From positions 1-36,877 of the forward strand of contig WRHK01000039.1 of the NCBI GenBank assembly GCA_009783295.1: a DNA stretch of 36,877 bases, read 5' to 3'. The translations under genes were made by a program, and so were the position numbers. The DNA comes from Promicromonosporaceae bacterium (GTDB lineage: Bacteria; Actinomycetota; Actinomycetes; Actinomycetales; Cellulomonadaceae). A model generated the notes under the pieces. It searched no databases. It saw only the letters and a list, made by a program, of their open reading frames with translations, and had not been told where the DNA came from. Shown here one piece after another: positions 1 through 9,625 of this stretch; the stretch's first letter is position 1, and each line of letters begins with the position of its first letter.

Positions 1-1410
<1,410 letters not shown>

Positions 1411-1516
1411 CTACCCCCAACTCGCCATTAAGGCAACGGTGTTTTGCGTAAATCAGCCCGCGACAGGCCACTGTGACCAGCCCCTGCCGCCCCGACGGTG
1501 CCCGCGCCCGGCAACC

Positions 1517-1532
1517 TAAACTGCGCCACATG
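1517..1532 (+). promoter_or_regulatory. Leaderless -10 box for the P-type ATPase
   Basis: TAAACT at 1517-1522 fits the actinobacterial -10 pattern TANNNT. Exactly seven bases separate it from the ATG at 1530, so transcription probably begins at the start codon. There is no Shine-Dalgarno sequence. This supports 1530 over the in-frame upstream start at 1473. Confidence 0.55.
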
Positions 1533-3410
1533 TTCCCGGTATTCGCCTTTGCGCGCCGTTATCCATTTGTGCTGGCCACCCTGCTGGTGGCCCTGATCGG
1601 TGGCGTGTTGACCCCAACCACCACAGGGGTGGCTCGCTGGGTGATCGGTGGCTACTGCGCCCTGGTGGCCGCCCGCTCCCTGTACCAGATGATCCGCGAG
1701 CTGCTGGGGGGCAAGCTGGGCCTGGACATCCTCGCCATCACCGCCATCGCGGCCACGCTGGCGGTCGGCCAGTATTGGGCGTCCATCGTAATCGTCCTGA
1801 TGCTCACGGGTGGTGAGGCCCTCGAGGAGTACGCCGCCAATCGCGCCAAGCGCGACCTCACCTCCCTGGTCTCCAACGCCCCCCGCGAGGCCTACGTCCT
1901 GGCGCTGCCCGACGGATCCCCGGTGGGCCAGGACATGCCGGTCGAGGACGTGCCCATCGGCTCGCGAGTGCTGGTCCGAGCCTCGGAGGTTGTGCCCCTC
2001 GACGGCACCCTCGTCTCGGCGGCGGGCATGTTCGACGACTCTTCCCTGACGGGGGAGTCACTGCCGGTCGAGCGCGTGGCCGGGGACGAGATCTACTCCG
2101 GCTCGATCAATGGCGCCTCGGCGGTGGAGCTCGTCTCCATCCACTCGTCGGCCGACTCGCAGTACCAGCAGATCGTCGCCCTCGTCGAATCGGCCGCCAA
2201 CTCCCGCGCCCCCATGGTGCGCATGGCCGACCGCTATGCGGTGCCGTTTACCCTCGTCTCCCTGGCGATTGCCGGCCTGGCCTGGTGGCTGACGGGTGAC
2301 CCCTACCGGTTCGCCCAGGTGCTGGTGGTGGCCACGCCCTGCCCGCTGATCATCGCCGCCCCGGTGTCGTTCATGGCGGGCACCTCCCGCGCCGCCCGCC
2401 GGGGCGTCATCATCCGCTCCTCAGGCTCGCTGGAGCAGCTGCACAAGGCGAGTTCCTTTGCCTTTGACAAGACCGGCACGCTCACCCGGGGCACCCCGGA
2501 ACTGGTGGCCGCCCACGGAATCGACGCCCTCACCGATGACGAGCTGCTGCGCCTATCGGCCAGCGCCGAGCAGGGATCGGCCCACATCCTGGCCAAGGCC
2601 ATCCAGGCGGGCGCCGCCGCCCGCGGTCTCACCCTGACCCCGCCCTGCGAGGTCACCGAGGAGACCGGTGGCGGCGTGCAGGCGCAGGTCGAGGGACGTC
2701 GCATCGTCGTCGGCAAGGAAAGCTACGTCGCCGCCGCCGTCGGCGCCTTTGCCGCCCCGGCCCTCGAACCGGGCGAGCTGGCGGTGCATGTGGGAGTGGA
2801 CGGCGCCTACGCGGGCTCGCTGGTGCTGCGAGACCAGTTGCGAGAAGAGGCCGCCGCGACCATTGCCTCCCTGCGGACGCAGGGCATCGAGACCCTGGCG
2901 ATGTTCACCGGCGACGCCGAACCGACGGCCCGGCACATCGCCGAACAGATCGGCATCACGGAGGTGCACGCCGGCTGCCTGCCCGCCGACAAGGTGCGCG
3001 GCGTCCAGGAACTGCCCAACCGACCGGTGGTGATGGTGGGCGACGGCGTCAACGACGCCCCAGTGCTGGCCGCCGCCGATGTCGGCATCGCCATGGCGGC
3101 CCGCGGCTCGACGGCGGCGAGCGAGACCGCCGACATTGTGATCCTGCCCGACTCCTTTGAGCGCGTCGCCGAGACCCTGGCGATCGGCCGGCGAACGGTC
3201 ACTGTGGCCCGCCAGTCGATCTGGATCGGCATTGGCCTGTCGCTTGCCCTGATGCTGTTCGCCACCACGGGCGTCATGCCCGCCGTGATCGGGGCGTGGG
3301 TGCAGGAGGCGGTCGATGTGGTCTGCATCCTCTGGGCGCTGCGGGCCGGCTCCGGCGCCCTCAAGGGGTTCGTCGCCAGCAGCCGCAAACCGGTCCCCGC
3401 GCGTGCCTAG
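1530..3410 (+). CDS. Heavy-metal P1B-type ATPase, TPC variant
   Basis: Integral membrane pump of 626 residues that would export a transition metal using ATP. In order: N-terminal transmembrane helices (about residues 10-100), actuator loop with TGES at 174-177, metal-site helix with Thr269-Pro270-Cys271-Pro, phosphorylation motif DKTGTLT with Asp313, hinge GDGVND at 504-509, and two C-terminal helices. There is no N-terminal HMA metal-binding domain. The metal motif is TPC, not the CPC of Cu/Zn/Cd pumps or the SPC of Co pumps, so the substrate is not predictable. The conserved HP dipeptide of the nucleotide domain is His-Ile here (GSAHILAKA). The 3' end overlaps the next gene's GTG start, so the two are probably co-transcribed. 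The ATG at 1530 was chosen because of the -10 box seven bases before it. Confidence 0.9.
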   Translation: MFPVFAFARRYPFVLATLLVALIGGVLTPTTTGVARWVIGGYCALVAARSLYQMIRELLGGKLGLDILAITAIAATLAVGQYWASIVIVLMLTGGEALEEYAANRAKRDLTSLVSNAPREAYVLALPDGSPVGQDMPVEDVPIGSRVLVRASEVVPLDGTLVSAAGMFDDSSLTGESLPVERVAGDEIYSGSINGASAVELVSIHSSADSQYQQIVALVESAANSRAPMVRMADRYAVPFTLVSLAIAGLAWWLTGDPYRFAQVLVVATPCPLIIAAPVSFMAGTSRAARRGVIIRSSGSLEQLHKASSFAFDKTGTLTRGTPELVAAHGIDALTDDELLRLSASAEQGSAHILAKAIQAGAAARGLTLTPPCEVTEETGGGVQAQVEGRRIVVGKESYVAAAVGAFAAPALEPGELAVHVGVDGAYAGSLVLRDQLREEAAATIASLRTQGIETLAMFTGDAEPTARHIAEQIGITEVHAGCLPADKVRGVQELPNRPVVMVGDGVNDAPVLAAADVGIAMAARGSTAASETADIVILPDSFERVAETLAIGRRTVTVARQSIWIGIGLSLALMLFATTGVMPAVIGAWVQEAVDVVCILWALRAGSGALKGFVASSRKPVPARA

Positions 3411-4182
3411 GGCCGAGCCGACCGGCGTTCCGACCGGCGCTCAGAGCGCGGTGAGGGCGCGATCCCTGCGGGTGCGACGCGGCGGATCGCCGATCATCGC
3501 TGGCCTGGACCTGGACATCCAGGCGGGGGCGGTGACCGGCCTGCTCGGGCCTTCGGGGGCGGGCAAGACCACGCTCATGCGGGCGATTGTTGGGGTGCAG
3601 GAGCAGGTCACCGGCGAACTGACGGTGCTGGGTGAGCCCGCCGGCAGCCCCGGCCTGCGACACCGGGTGGGGTATGCCACCCAGGCGGCCTCGGTGTACG
3701 GAGACCTCACGGTGGCGCAGAACCTCCACCACTTTGCCACCCTGGCCGGGCTGGGCAGGCCTGCGGCCCGCCTCGCGGTGGGCGAGGTGATCGAGGCGGT
3801 CGGCCTGGGCGACAACACCCGGCAGGTGGTGTCCACCCTCTCGGGCGGCGAGCGATCGCGAGTCTCCCTGGCGGCGGCGCTGGTGGGGCGTCCCAGCCTG
3901 TTGGTGCTTGACGAGCCGACCGTGGGCCTAGATCCGGTGCTGCGCCGTGACCTGTGGAGCCTCTTTCACCGCCTGGTGGCCGACGGCCACACCCTGCTCG
4001 TTTCCAGCCATGTGATGGACGAGGCCACCCGCTGCGACCGCCTGCTGCTCATGCGGGCCGGCGGCCTGGTCGCCGACACCACCCCCGACGACCTGCTCGC
4101 GCAGACCGGCGCCCCCGACGCCGAGCGCGCCTTCCTCACACTGATCGACCGGGCGCGCAGCGCCGAAGGGGGTGCCCGATGA
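3403..4182 (+). CDS. ABC exporter ATP-binding protein
   Basis: Cytoplasmic ATPase subunit (259 residues) of an ABC-2 type exporter, powering the permease encoded next. Walker A is GPSGAGKTT at residues 49-57, followed by the signature LSGGERSR, Walker B LLVLDEPTVGLD and the switch His in VSSHVMDEA, all in the order of the DrrA/NodI-like family. The start is uncertain. GTG at 3403 overlaps the stop of the preceding ATPase gene, suggesting coupling; GTG at 3451 would give a protein 16 residues shorter and still complete. Neither has a clear ribosome site. The stop overlaps the permease ATG (ATGA). The substrate is unknown. Base composition changes near the 3' end of this gene. Confidence 0.88.
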   Translation: MPRAEPTGVPTGAQSAVRARSLRVRRGGSPIIAGLDLDIQAGAVTGLLGPSGAGKTTLMRAIVGVQEQVTGELTVLGEPAGSPGLRHRVGYATQAASVYGDLTVAQNLHHFATLAGLGRPAARLAVGEVIEAVGLGDNTRQVVSTLSGGERSRVSLAAALVGRPSLLVLDEPTVGLDPVLRRDLWSLFHRLVADGHTLLVSSHVMDEATRCDRLLLMRAGGLVADTTPDDLLAQTGAPDAERAFLTLIDRARSAEGGAR

Positions 4183-4901
4183 GCCTCACCCTCGCGACCG
4201 CGCGCCGCGTGCTCGCCCAGCTGCGCCACGACCACCGCACCGTGGCCCTCATCCTCATCCTGCCGTGCGCCCTGCTCGGACTGGTCGCGTGGATGTTCCA
4301 CGGCACGCCCGTGCTCGACCAGTTCGGGCCCGTGCTGGTCGGGTTCTTCCCCCTGTTCGTGATGTTCCTGGTCACCAGCGTGGCCACGCAGCGCGAACGG
4401 TCGTCCGGCACGCTCGAACGGCTCATGACCACCCCGCTGCGCAAGGGCGACCTCGTGGCCGGGTACGCCCTCGCGTTCGGCGGGCTCGCCGTGGTGCAGG
4501 CGTTCGTCGTCGTCGGGTTCGCGCTCGCCGTCGGCATGGACGTCAAGGGGTCGCTCGGCCTCGTGGTGGCCGTCGCGCTGCTCGACGCCGTGCTCGGCTG
4601 CACCCTGGGGCTCGCGGCGTCGGCCGTGGCGCGCACGGAGTTCCAGGCCGTGCAGATGATGCCGCTGGTGATCATCCCGCAGCTCATCACCTGCGGCGTG
4701 CTCATGCCCCGCGACCAGATGCCGCAGGTGCTGGAGTGGATCAGCCGCGTCATGCCGCTCACTTACGCCGTCGAGAGCCTCCAGCAGCTCGCCGGCGGCG
4801 CCGGCTGGGCCGACGTGCGCGGCGCCATCGGCGTCATCGTGCTGTGGATCGTCGGCGCGGCCGTGCTGGGGGTGGCGACGCTGCGGCGTCGCACCGAGTA
4901 G
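4179..4901 (+). CDS. ABC-2 type exporter permease
   Basis: Membrane subunit (240 residues) partnering the ATPase just upstream, with which it shares an ATGA overlap. About six hydrophobic segments are visible: around residues 20-40, 50-70, 100-125, 130-155, 165-180 and 218-236. The cytoplasmic stretch RERSSGTLERL between helices two and three is typical of ABC-2 permeases (DrrB/YadH type). Together the pair probably exports a drug or lipid-like molecule, but nothing in the sequence names the substrate. Third codon positions are almost all G or C here, in contrast with the first 4 kb, so the two halves of this operon look compositionally different. Confidence 0.9.
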   Translation: MSLTLATARRVLAQLRHDHRTVALILILPCALLGLVAWMFHGTPVLDQFGPVLVGFFPLFVMFLVTSVATQRERSSGTLERLMTTPLRKGDLVAGYALAFGGLAVVQAFVVVGFALAVGMDVKGSLGLVVAVALLDAVLGCTLGLAASAVARTEFQAVQMMPLVIIPQLITCGVLMPRDQMPQVLEWISRVMPLTYAVESLQQLAGGAGWADVRGAIGVIVLWIVGAAVLGVATLRRRTE

Positions 4902-4915
4902 CGCATCGTGGAGGC

Positions 4916-5323
4916 ATGGCCACCGTCAGCGTGCGGTACATCGTCGACGACGTCGACGCCGCGATCGCCTTCTACCGCGACCACCTCGGGTTCACCGAGG
5001 TGATGCACCCGGCCCCCGCCTTCGCGATGCTCGACCGCGCCGACCTGCGGCTGCTGCTCAGCGCCCCCGCCGGCGGCCCCGGTGGCGGCGCCGCGATGCC
5101 CGACGGCACGCTCCCCGCCCCCGGCGGCTGGAACCGCTTCACGCTCCAGGTCGACGACGTCGAGGCGCTCGCCGACCGGCTGCGGCAGGCCGGGGTGCGG
5201 TTCCGCAACGACGTGATCACGGGTGTGGGCGGCAAGCAGGTGCTGGTCGAGGACCCGTCGGGCAACCCGGTCGAGCTGTTCGAGCCCACCCGCGACGAGG
5301 CCCGCCTCACCCCCGCGAGCTAG
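4916..5323 (+). CDS. VOC family protein (glyoxalase/bleomycin-resistance fold)
   Basis: Small cytoplasmic protein of 135 residues with the two paired beta-alpha-beta-beta-beta modules of the vicinal oxygen chelate fold. Module one starts at VRYIVDDVDAAIAFY and module two at FTLQVDDVEALADRL. The C-terminal strand DPSGNPVELFEP carries the usual metal-ligand Glu. The first-module ligand position is not a clear His, so metal binding is uncertain. Members act as dioxygenases, glyoxalases, isomerases or resistance proteins; no specific reaction can be assigned. The ATG is 14 bases after the permease stop, with GTGGAGG just upstream. The TAG stop (5321-5323) lies inside the first unit of a 20-bp-period repeat array. 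Confidence 0.85.
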   Translation: MATVSVRYIVDDVDAAIAFYRDHLGFTEVMHPAPAFAMLDRADLRLLLSAPAGGPGGGAAMPDGTLPAPGGWNRFTLQVDDVEALADRLRQAGVRFRNDVITGVGGKQVLVEDPSGNPVELFEPTRDEARLTPAS

Positions 5324-5366
5324 AGCGGGGCGCCGCGAGTTAGAGCGGGGCGCCGCGAGATACCGC
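5314..5366. repeat. Three-unit array of the CGCGAGATAGAGC repeat, 20-bp period
   Basis: Related 13-nt cores begin at 5314 (CGCGAGCTAGAGC), 5334 (CGCGAGTTAGAGC) and 5354 (CGCGAGATACCGC), exactly 20 bp apart with 7-nt spacers. The array covers the last codons and stop of the VOC gene and ends six bases before the SNF2 stop codon, so it fills a convergent gene junction. The same repeat in the same period forms the larger array at 8715-8916 on the other side of the SNF2 gene. Function unknown. Confidence 0.85.
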
Positions 5367-5371
5367 GCGCG

Positions 5372-8300
5372 TCACTCGAACAGGGCCCGCACGTCCGCGG
5401 CGTCGATCGCCCCCGCGAACCGCTCGGCGTCGTCGTCCAGCACGGCGTCGACCAGGCGGGCCTTGCGGTCCTTGAGGGCCATGACCTTCTCCTCGATGGT
5501 GCCGCTCGCCACCAGGCGCACCACCATGACGGGCTTGTCCTGGCCGATGCGATGCGTGCGGTCCACGGCCTGCGCCTCCGTGGCGGGGTTCCACCACGGG
5601 TCGAGCAGGTACACGTAGTCGGCCTCGGTGAGGTTGAGGCCGAACCCGCCCGCCTTGAGCGAGATGAGGAACAGCGGGGCCTCGCCCTCCTTGAAGCCCT
5701 CGATCACCGCCGGGCGGTTGCGCGTGGACCCGTCGAGGTACGCGTACTCGATGCCTGCCTCCCGGCAGCGCTGCGCCACAAGGTCCAGATAGCTGGTGAA
5801 CTGCGAGAACACCAGCGCCCGGTGCCCCTCGGCGACGACCTCGGGCAGCTGCTCGAACAGGGCGTCCAGCTTGCTCGACGGCACGCGGGCGTACGCCACC
5901 GGGTCCACCAGGGACGCGTCCAGGGCCATGCGCCGCAGCGTGGTCAGGGCCCGGAACACGGCCACCCGGTTCGCCTCGAAGTCCTCCAGCAGCCCCAGCA
6001 CGCGCTTGCGCTCGCGCTGCAGGTGGGTGTCGTAGACGGTGCGGTGCCGCTGTGCCAGGTCGACGGCGACCACCTGCTCCTGCCGCTCGGGCAGCTCGGG
6101 GGCCACCTGCTCCTTGGTACGCCGCAGCATCAGGGGCCGCACCCGCCGCTGGAGCCGGGCGAGCGTGTCGCGGGAGTGCTGGCGCATGCGGGCGTCGGCG
6201 TCGGGGCGGTGCGCCGCCTCGATGGGCCGCACGTAGTCCTCGCGGTAGTGCTGCAGGGACCCGAACAGCCCCGGCGCCACCACGGCGAGCAGCGCCCACA
6301 GCTCGGTCACGTTGTTCTCGAGCGGCGTGCCCGTGATCGCGAGCTTGAAGGGGGCCCGCAGCGCGCGGGCGTGCTGGTTGGCGCGCGTGGCGTGGTTCTT
6401 GACGAACTGCGCCTCGTCGAGCACCAGCCCCGACCAGCCGAGCGCCGCGAACTCCGCGTTCTCCAGCCGGAACACGGCGTACGACGTCAGGACGACGTCG
6501 GCCCCCGCGGCCGCATCGGCCAGCCGCGTGCCCGCCCGCGCCGACGTCGCGGGGCGGACCGCCACGCGCAGGTGCGGCGTGAACCGGGCCGCCTCGGCCG
6601 CCCAGTTGCCCACCACCGACGCGGGCGCCACCACGAGGAACGGGGGAGCGTCCGGATCCCGCTCGCGGGCGTGCGCGAACAGCGCGAGCGCCTGGAGCGT
6701 CTTGCCGAGCCCCATGTCGTCGGCCAGGATCCCGCCCAGCCGGTGCTCCCAGCAGAACGCGAGCCACTCGAAGCCGTGCTGCTGGTAGGGGCGCAGCGTG
6801 GCCGTCACGGACGCGGGCACCTTCACCGCGGCGGGGGCCTGCTCGCCCGTGGTCAGCGCGAGCAGGCCGCCCACGGACTCGCGCCAGGCGTCGGCCTGCT
6901 CGACGACGTCGGCCACCTCGGCGAGCTCGTCCCACAGGGCGGCCTGGTGCCGGGTCACCTGCAGGCGGCCTCGGCGGTCGCTGAGGCGGTCGGCCTCGTC
7001 GAGCAGCACGCGCAGGCGCTCGAGCGACGGGTGGTTGAGCCGCAGCCACGACCCGTCCGCCAGCAGGAGGCGCTTCTTGCCGCGGGAGAGCGCCTCCAGG
7101 ATGTTGCCGAGCGGCACGTCGTGCCCGTCGACAGTGACCGTCACGGCGAGGTCGAACCAGTCGGCGTCCTCGGCGTCACGCGCGGCGAGCGCGATCTGCG
7201 GCGTCGCCGTGAGCTCGGCGTAGTCGGGCCGGCCGAGCACACGCACCTCGACGCCTTCAAGCCCGTCGAGCGCCGGGAGGATCTCGAGCGCCAGGTCGAG
7301 AGCGCCCAGGCCCGTGACCTCCAGCCGCTCGACGAGCGTCGCCTCCGCCAGCCCGGCCGCCCGGTAGGCAGCCTCGACCCGTTCGACGATCTCCCGCTCC
7401 ACCGGCAGGTCGCGTGCCACGGCGTCGGCCGCCGACGGCGCGAACGGGTGGTGGCGGGCGTCGGCCACGCCGTCGGGCGTCGAGTACATCCACCCGGCGA
7501 GCACGGTCGCCTTGGCGGCGCCCTCGAACGCAGCGGTCAGCACCAGCGTGGGCGTGGCCGGCTCGGGGAACGTGACCGAGGCGTCGCTGCTGGTCAGGGT
7601 GACCTGCTGGCGCAGGGTGGGCAGGTACTCGCGCATGAGCCGCGGCTCGTCCGGCTCCGGGACGGAGAGGTCGCCGTCGACGGCGAGCAGCGTGGCCGCC
7701 GCGGGGGACAGCGGGCCCGGTGCGGGACCGAGCGTCACGACCCAGCCGTTCGACTCGCCCGGGCGCACCGTGAACAGCCCGTGGTCGCCGGCCGCGCCGC
7801 GCAGGGCTGCGGCGTCGAGCACGCCGTCGACCAGCAGCTGCGGAGTCAGGCGCAGCTCGCCGGCCGACCGCGTCGCGTCGACCACCAGCTCGGTGCCGCC
7901 CGCGAGCACGACGACGTCGCGCGCCGCGGTGCCGACGAACGGGACGCCGAGCCCGCGACCGCGCTCCAGGTGCGGCCACAGCAGCCGGCCCGGGAACTCG
8001 CCCAGGGGCGTCCAGTCCGACGAGCCCCAGAAGCCCTGGCCGCGCAGGGCGCCGAGCTCCGACAGCCATTCGCGGGAGCGCGGCTCCCAGCGGTCGGCGT
8101 AGTACTCGCGGCGCAGCGCGTCCCAGCTGACGTCCCAGCCGGCCGACCAGGTGCCCTTGGCCCCGCGGCGGACCGGGCGGATCGAGATGGTCAGGGCGCG
8201 CTCTCCGGCGGCGCGGCGCCTGGCGGCGTCGCGCACCAGGCCGTCGACGCGCACCTGGAGGCCCAGCGGCGTCGTCTCGGCGGGCGCCACCGGCGTGGAG

Positions 8301-8683
8301 GCCGCGGCCGCCATCACCTGGTCGAGGGACCGCTGCCAGGCGGGGGCCGCGGCCGCCTTGGTGGGCGGCGTGGGGCGGGTGCCGGGCGTCCCGAGCGCAG
8401 CGAGGAAGACGGCGACGACGTGCTTGCAGTCGACGCCGACGGGGCAGCTGCAGGCGCCGGCCTCGGGCATCGGGCCGTGCGGGCCTGCGGTGAGGTAGGC
8501 CCGCGTCGTGTAGGTGCGCGCCCCGGTGCCGCGGACCCGCGCGGAGAGCACCAGGTCGTCCGGGTCCCAGCCCAGCCGCGTGACGCGCCCCTGCTGCCAG
8601 TAGGCGGTGCCGCGGGTGTACGTCGGGGCGTCGACGAGCCGGGCGACGTCGGAGGGAGAGAACCCGGTCAGCCGAACAGACAC
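5372..8683 (-). CDS. SWIM zinc-finger SNF2-family helicase
   Basis: Large DNA-dependent ATPase of 1103 residues, SWI2/SNF2 type. Near the N-terminus is a SWIM zinc finger: Cys78-x-Cys80 and Cys86-x-His88. A long middle region of about 500 residues has no motif I recognise. The ATPase core follows: DDMGLGKT (Lys661), the DEAQ box (Asp756), TGTPLENN, then the second RecA-like lobe with LVFSQFTSYLD, SLKAGGFGLNL and the end motif DRTHRIGQ. Such proteins translocate on duplex DNA and remodel protein-DNA complexes; bacterial members act in transcription recycling, repair or defence. The GTG start at 8683 is supported by a GGGAGG ribosome site eight bases upstream. It is bracketed by two arrays of one repeat family. 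Its promoter must lie in the upstream array or be shared with ktrBA. Confidence 0.95.
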   Translation of the reverse strand: MSVRLTGFSPSDVARLVDAPTYTRGTAYWQQGRVTRLGWDPDDLVLSARVRGTGARTYTTRAYLTAGPHGPMPEAGACSCPVGVDCKHVVAVFLAALGTPGTRPTPPTKAAAAPAWQRSLDQVMAAAASTPVAPAETTPLGLQVRVDGLVRDAARRRAAGERALTISIRPVRRGAKGTWSAGWDVSWDALRREYYADRWEPRSREWLSELGALRGQGFWGSSDWTPLGEFPGRLLWPHLERGRGLGVPFVGTAARDVVVLAGGTELVVDATRSAGELRLTPQLLVDGVLDAAALRGAAGDHGLFTVRPGESNGWVVTLGPAPGPLSPAAATLLAVDGDLSVPEPDEPRLMREYLPTLRQQVTLTSSDASVTFPEPATPTLVLTAAFEGAAKATVLAGWMYSTPDGVADARHHPFAPSAADAVARDLPVEREIVERVEAAYRAAGLAEATLVERLEVTGLGALDLALEILPALDGLEGVEVRVLGRPDYAELTATPQIALAARDAEDADWFDLAVTVTVDGHDVPLGNILEALSRGKKRLLLADGSWLRLNHPSLERLRVLLDEADRLSDRRGRLQVTRHQAALWDELAEVADVVEQADAWRESVGGLLALTTGEQAPAAVKVPASVTATLRPYQQHGFEWLAFCWEHRLGGILADDMGLGKTLQALALFAHARERDPDAPPFLVVAPASVVGNWAAEAARFTPHLRVAVRPATSARAGTRLADAAAGADVVLTSYAVFRLENAEFAALGWSGLVLDEAQFVKNHATRANQHARALRAPFKLAITGTPLENNVTELWALLAVVAPGLFGSLQHYREDYVRPIEAAHRPDADARMRQHSRDTLARLQRRVRPLMLRRTKEQVAPELPERQEQVVAVDLAQRHRTVYDTHLQRERKRVLGLLEDFEANRVAVFRALTTLRRMALDASLVDPVAYARVPSSKLDALFEQLPEVVAEGHRALVFSQFTSYLDLVAQRCREAGIEYAYLDGSTRNRPAVIEGFKEGEAPLFLISLKAGGFGLNLTEADYVYLLDPWWNPATEAQAVDRTHRIGQDKPVMVVRLVASGTIEEKVMALKDRKARLVDAVLDDDAERFAGAIDAADVRALFE

Positions 8684-8714
8684 CGATGGAGCCTCCCACG
8701 CCCCGCCGACAAGG

Positions 8715-8916
8715 GCTCTGTCTGGCGTGGCGGCGTGCTATCTCGCGATCGCGGGCTCTATCTCCCGAACCGAAGCTCTATCTCGCGCCCACCCGTGCTA
8801 TCTCGCGAGATAGAGCGGGTCCCCGCGAGATAGCACGTGGCCCTGCGAGATAGAGCGGGCCCATGCGAGATAGAGCGGGCACATGCGAGATAGAGCCCGC
8901 GCGCGCGAGACAGAGC
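8715..8916. repeat. Mirror-symmetric 20-bp-period repeat array upstream of the SNF2 gene
   Basis: Five 13-nt cores point left, starting at 8715, 8735, 8755, 8775 and 8795 (GCTCTATCTCGCG or close variants). Six point right, starting at 8804, 8824, 8844, 8864, 8884 and 8904 (CGCGAGATAGAGC or variants). Every start is exactly 20 bp from the next, and the 7-nt spacers differ. Orientation flips at the palindrome TATCTCGCGAGATA (8799-8812), so each left unit mirrors a right unit about 8805/8806 and the whole 200 bp could fold as a cruciform. The outermost units (8715, 8904) are the most degenerate. The array occupies nearly the whole gap between ktrA and the SNF2 start. Confidence 0.92.
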
Positions 8917-8921
8917 GCCCC

Positions 8922-9614
8922 TCACGGGCGGGCCGCGAAGCGTTCCAGGACGTCCGCGTGGCCGCCGCACACGATGAGGTCCGTCGCCATCACACGCGTC
9001 TGCGGGGTCGCGTACTGGAACTCGTGGCCCGGCGACTTCACGCCGATCACCGTGACCCCGTACCGGCGGCGCACCGCGGACTGCTCGATCGTGAACCCCT
9101 GCATCTCCAGCGGGGGGCGCATCTTGACGATCGTGAAGTCGTCCTCGACCTCGATGTAGTCGAGCATCTTGCCGCTGACCAGGTGCGCAACCCGTGCCCC
9201 GGCGTCGGACTCGGGGTAGACGACGTGGTGCGCGCCGATGCGCTGGAGGATGCGCCCGTGCTCGGCCGTGACGGCCTTGGCCCAGATCTGCGGCGTGCCC
9301 AGGTCGACCAGGTTGGCGGTGACCAGCACCGACGCCTCCAGCGAGGTGCCCATGCCGACGACGGCGACCCGGAAGTCCCGCGCGCCGAGCTGTTCGAGCG
9401 CCTCGGGGTTGGTGGCGTCGGCCTGCACGAGCGGCAGCCGTCCGGACCACTGCGCCACGCGCGTCTCGTCCTTCTCGACGGCGAGCACGTCCTGCCCCAG
9501 CCGGTCGAGGGCGGCGGCGATCGCCGACCCGAACCGTCCCAGGCCCACCACGAGCACGCCGGCGTCGCGGTCGCGCGGTCGTCGCTCCTTCGCGGGTGTG
9601 CTGGTCTCCGGCAT
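8922..9614 (-). CDS. ktrA: KtrA/TrkA-type potassium uptake regulatory subunit
   Basis: Cytoplasmic RCK protein (230 residues) that gates the KtrB potassium channel in response to bound nucleotides. The N-terminal Rossmann domain begins VLVVGLGRFGSAIA (GxGxxG) and an acidic residue follows the second strand (VEKDE). The C-terminal TrkA-C domain covers about residues 140-225. Two starts are possible: ATG at 9614 has a GAGAGGGG ribosome site five bases upstream; ATG at 9629 overlaps the ktrB stop (ATGA). I chose 9614 for its ribosome site; 9629 adds five residues. It is co-transcribed with ktrB. Its stop codon is five bases from the repeat array. Confidence 0.93.
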   Translation of the reverse strand: MPETSTPAKERRPRDRDAGVLVVGLGRFGSAIAAALDRLGQDVLAVEKDETRVAQWSGRLPLVQADATNPEALEQLGARDFRVAVVGMGTSLEASVLVTANLVDLGTPQIWAKAVTAEHGRILQRIGAHHVVYPESDAGARVAHLVSGKMLDYIEVEDDFTIVKMRPPLEMQGFTIEQSAVRRRYGVTVIGVKSPGHEFQYATPQTRVMATDLIVCGGHADVLERFAARP

Positions 9615-9625
9615 GGGGGCCCCTC

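Noticed and set aside
1473-1529. Upstream start of the P-type ATPase at 1473
   Set aside because: It would add 19 unconserved residues and place the TAAACT promoter box inside the gene; ATG 1530 is seven bases after that box.
5552-8833. A 1093-codon open frame on the plus strand, antisense to the SNF2 gene
   Set aside because: It is the mirror of a long GC3-biased gene; the translation is low-complexity Arg/Gly/His-rich with no motif, whereas the minus strand encodes a complete SWIM/SNF2 protein.
8715-8916. CRISPR array
   Set aside because: The repeats are 13 nt with 7-nt spacers, change orientation in the middle, and no cas gene is present; CRISPR repeats and spacers are about 25-40 nt.
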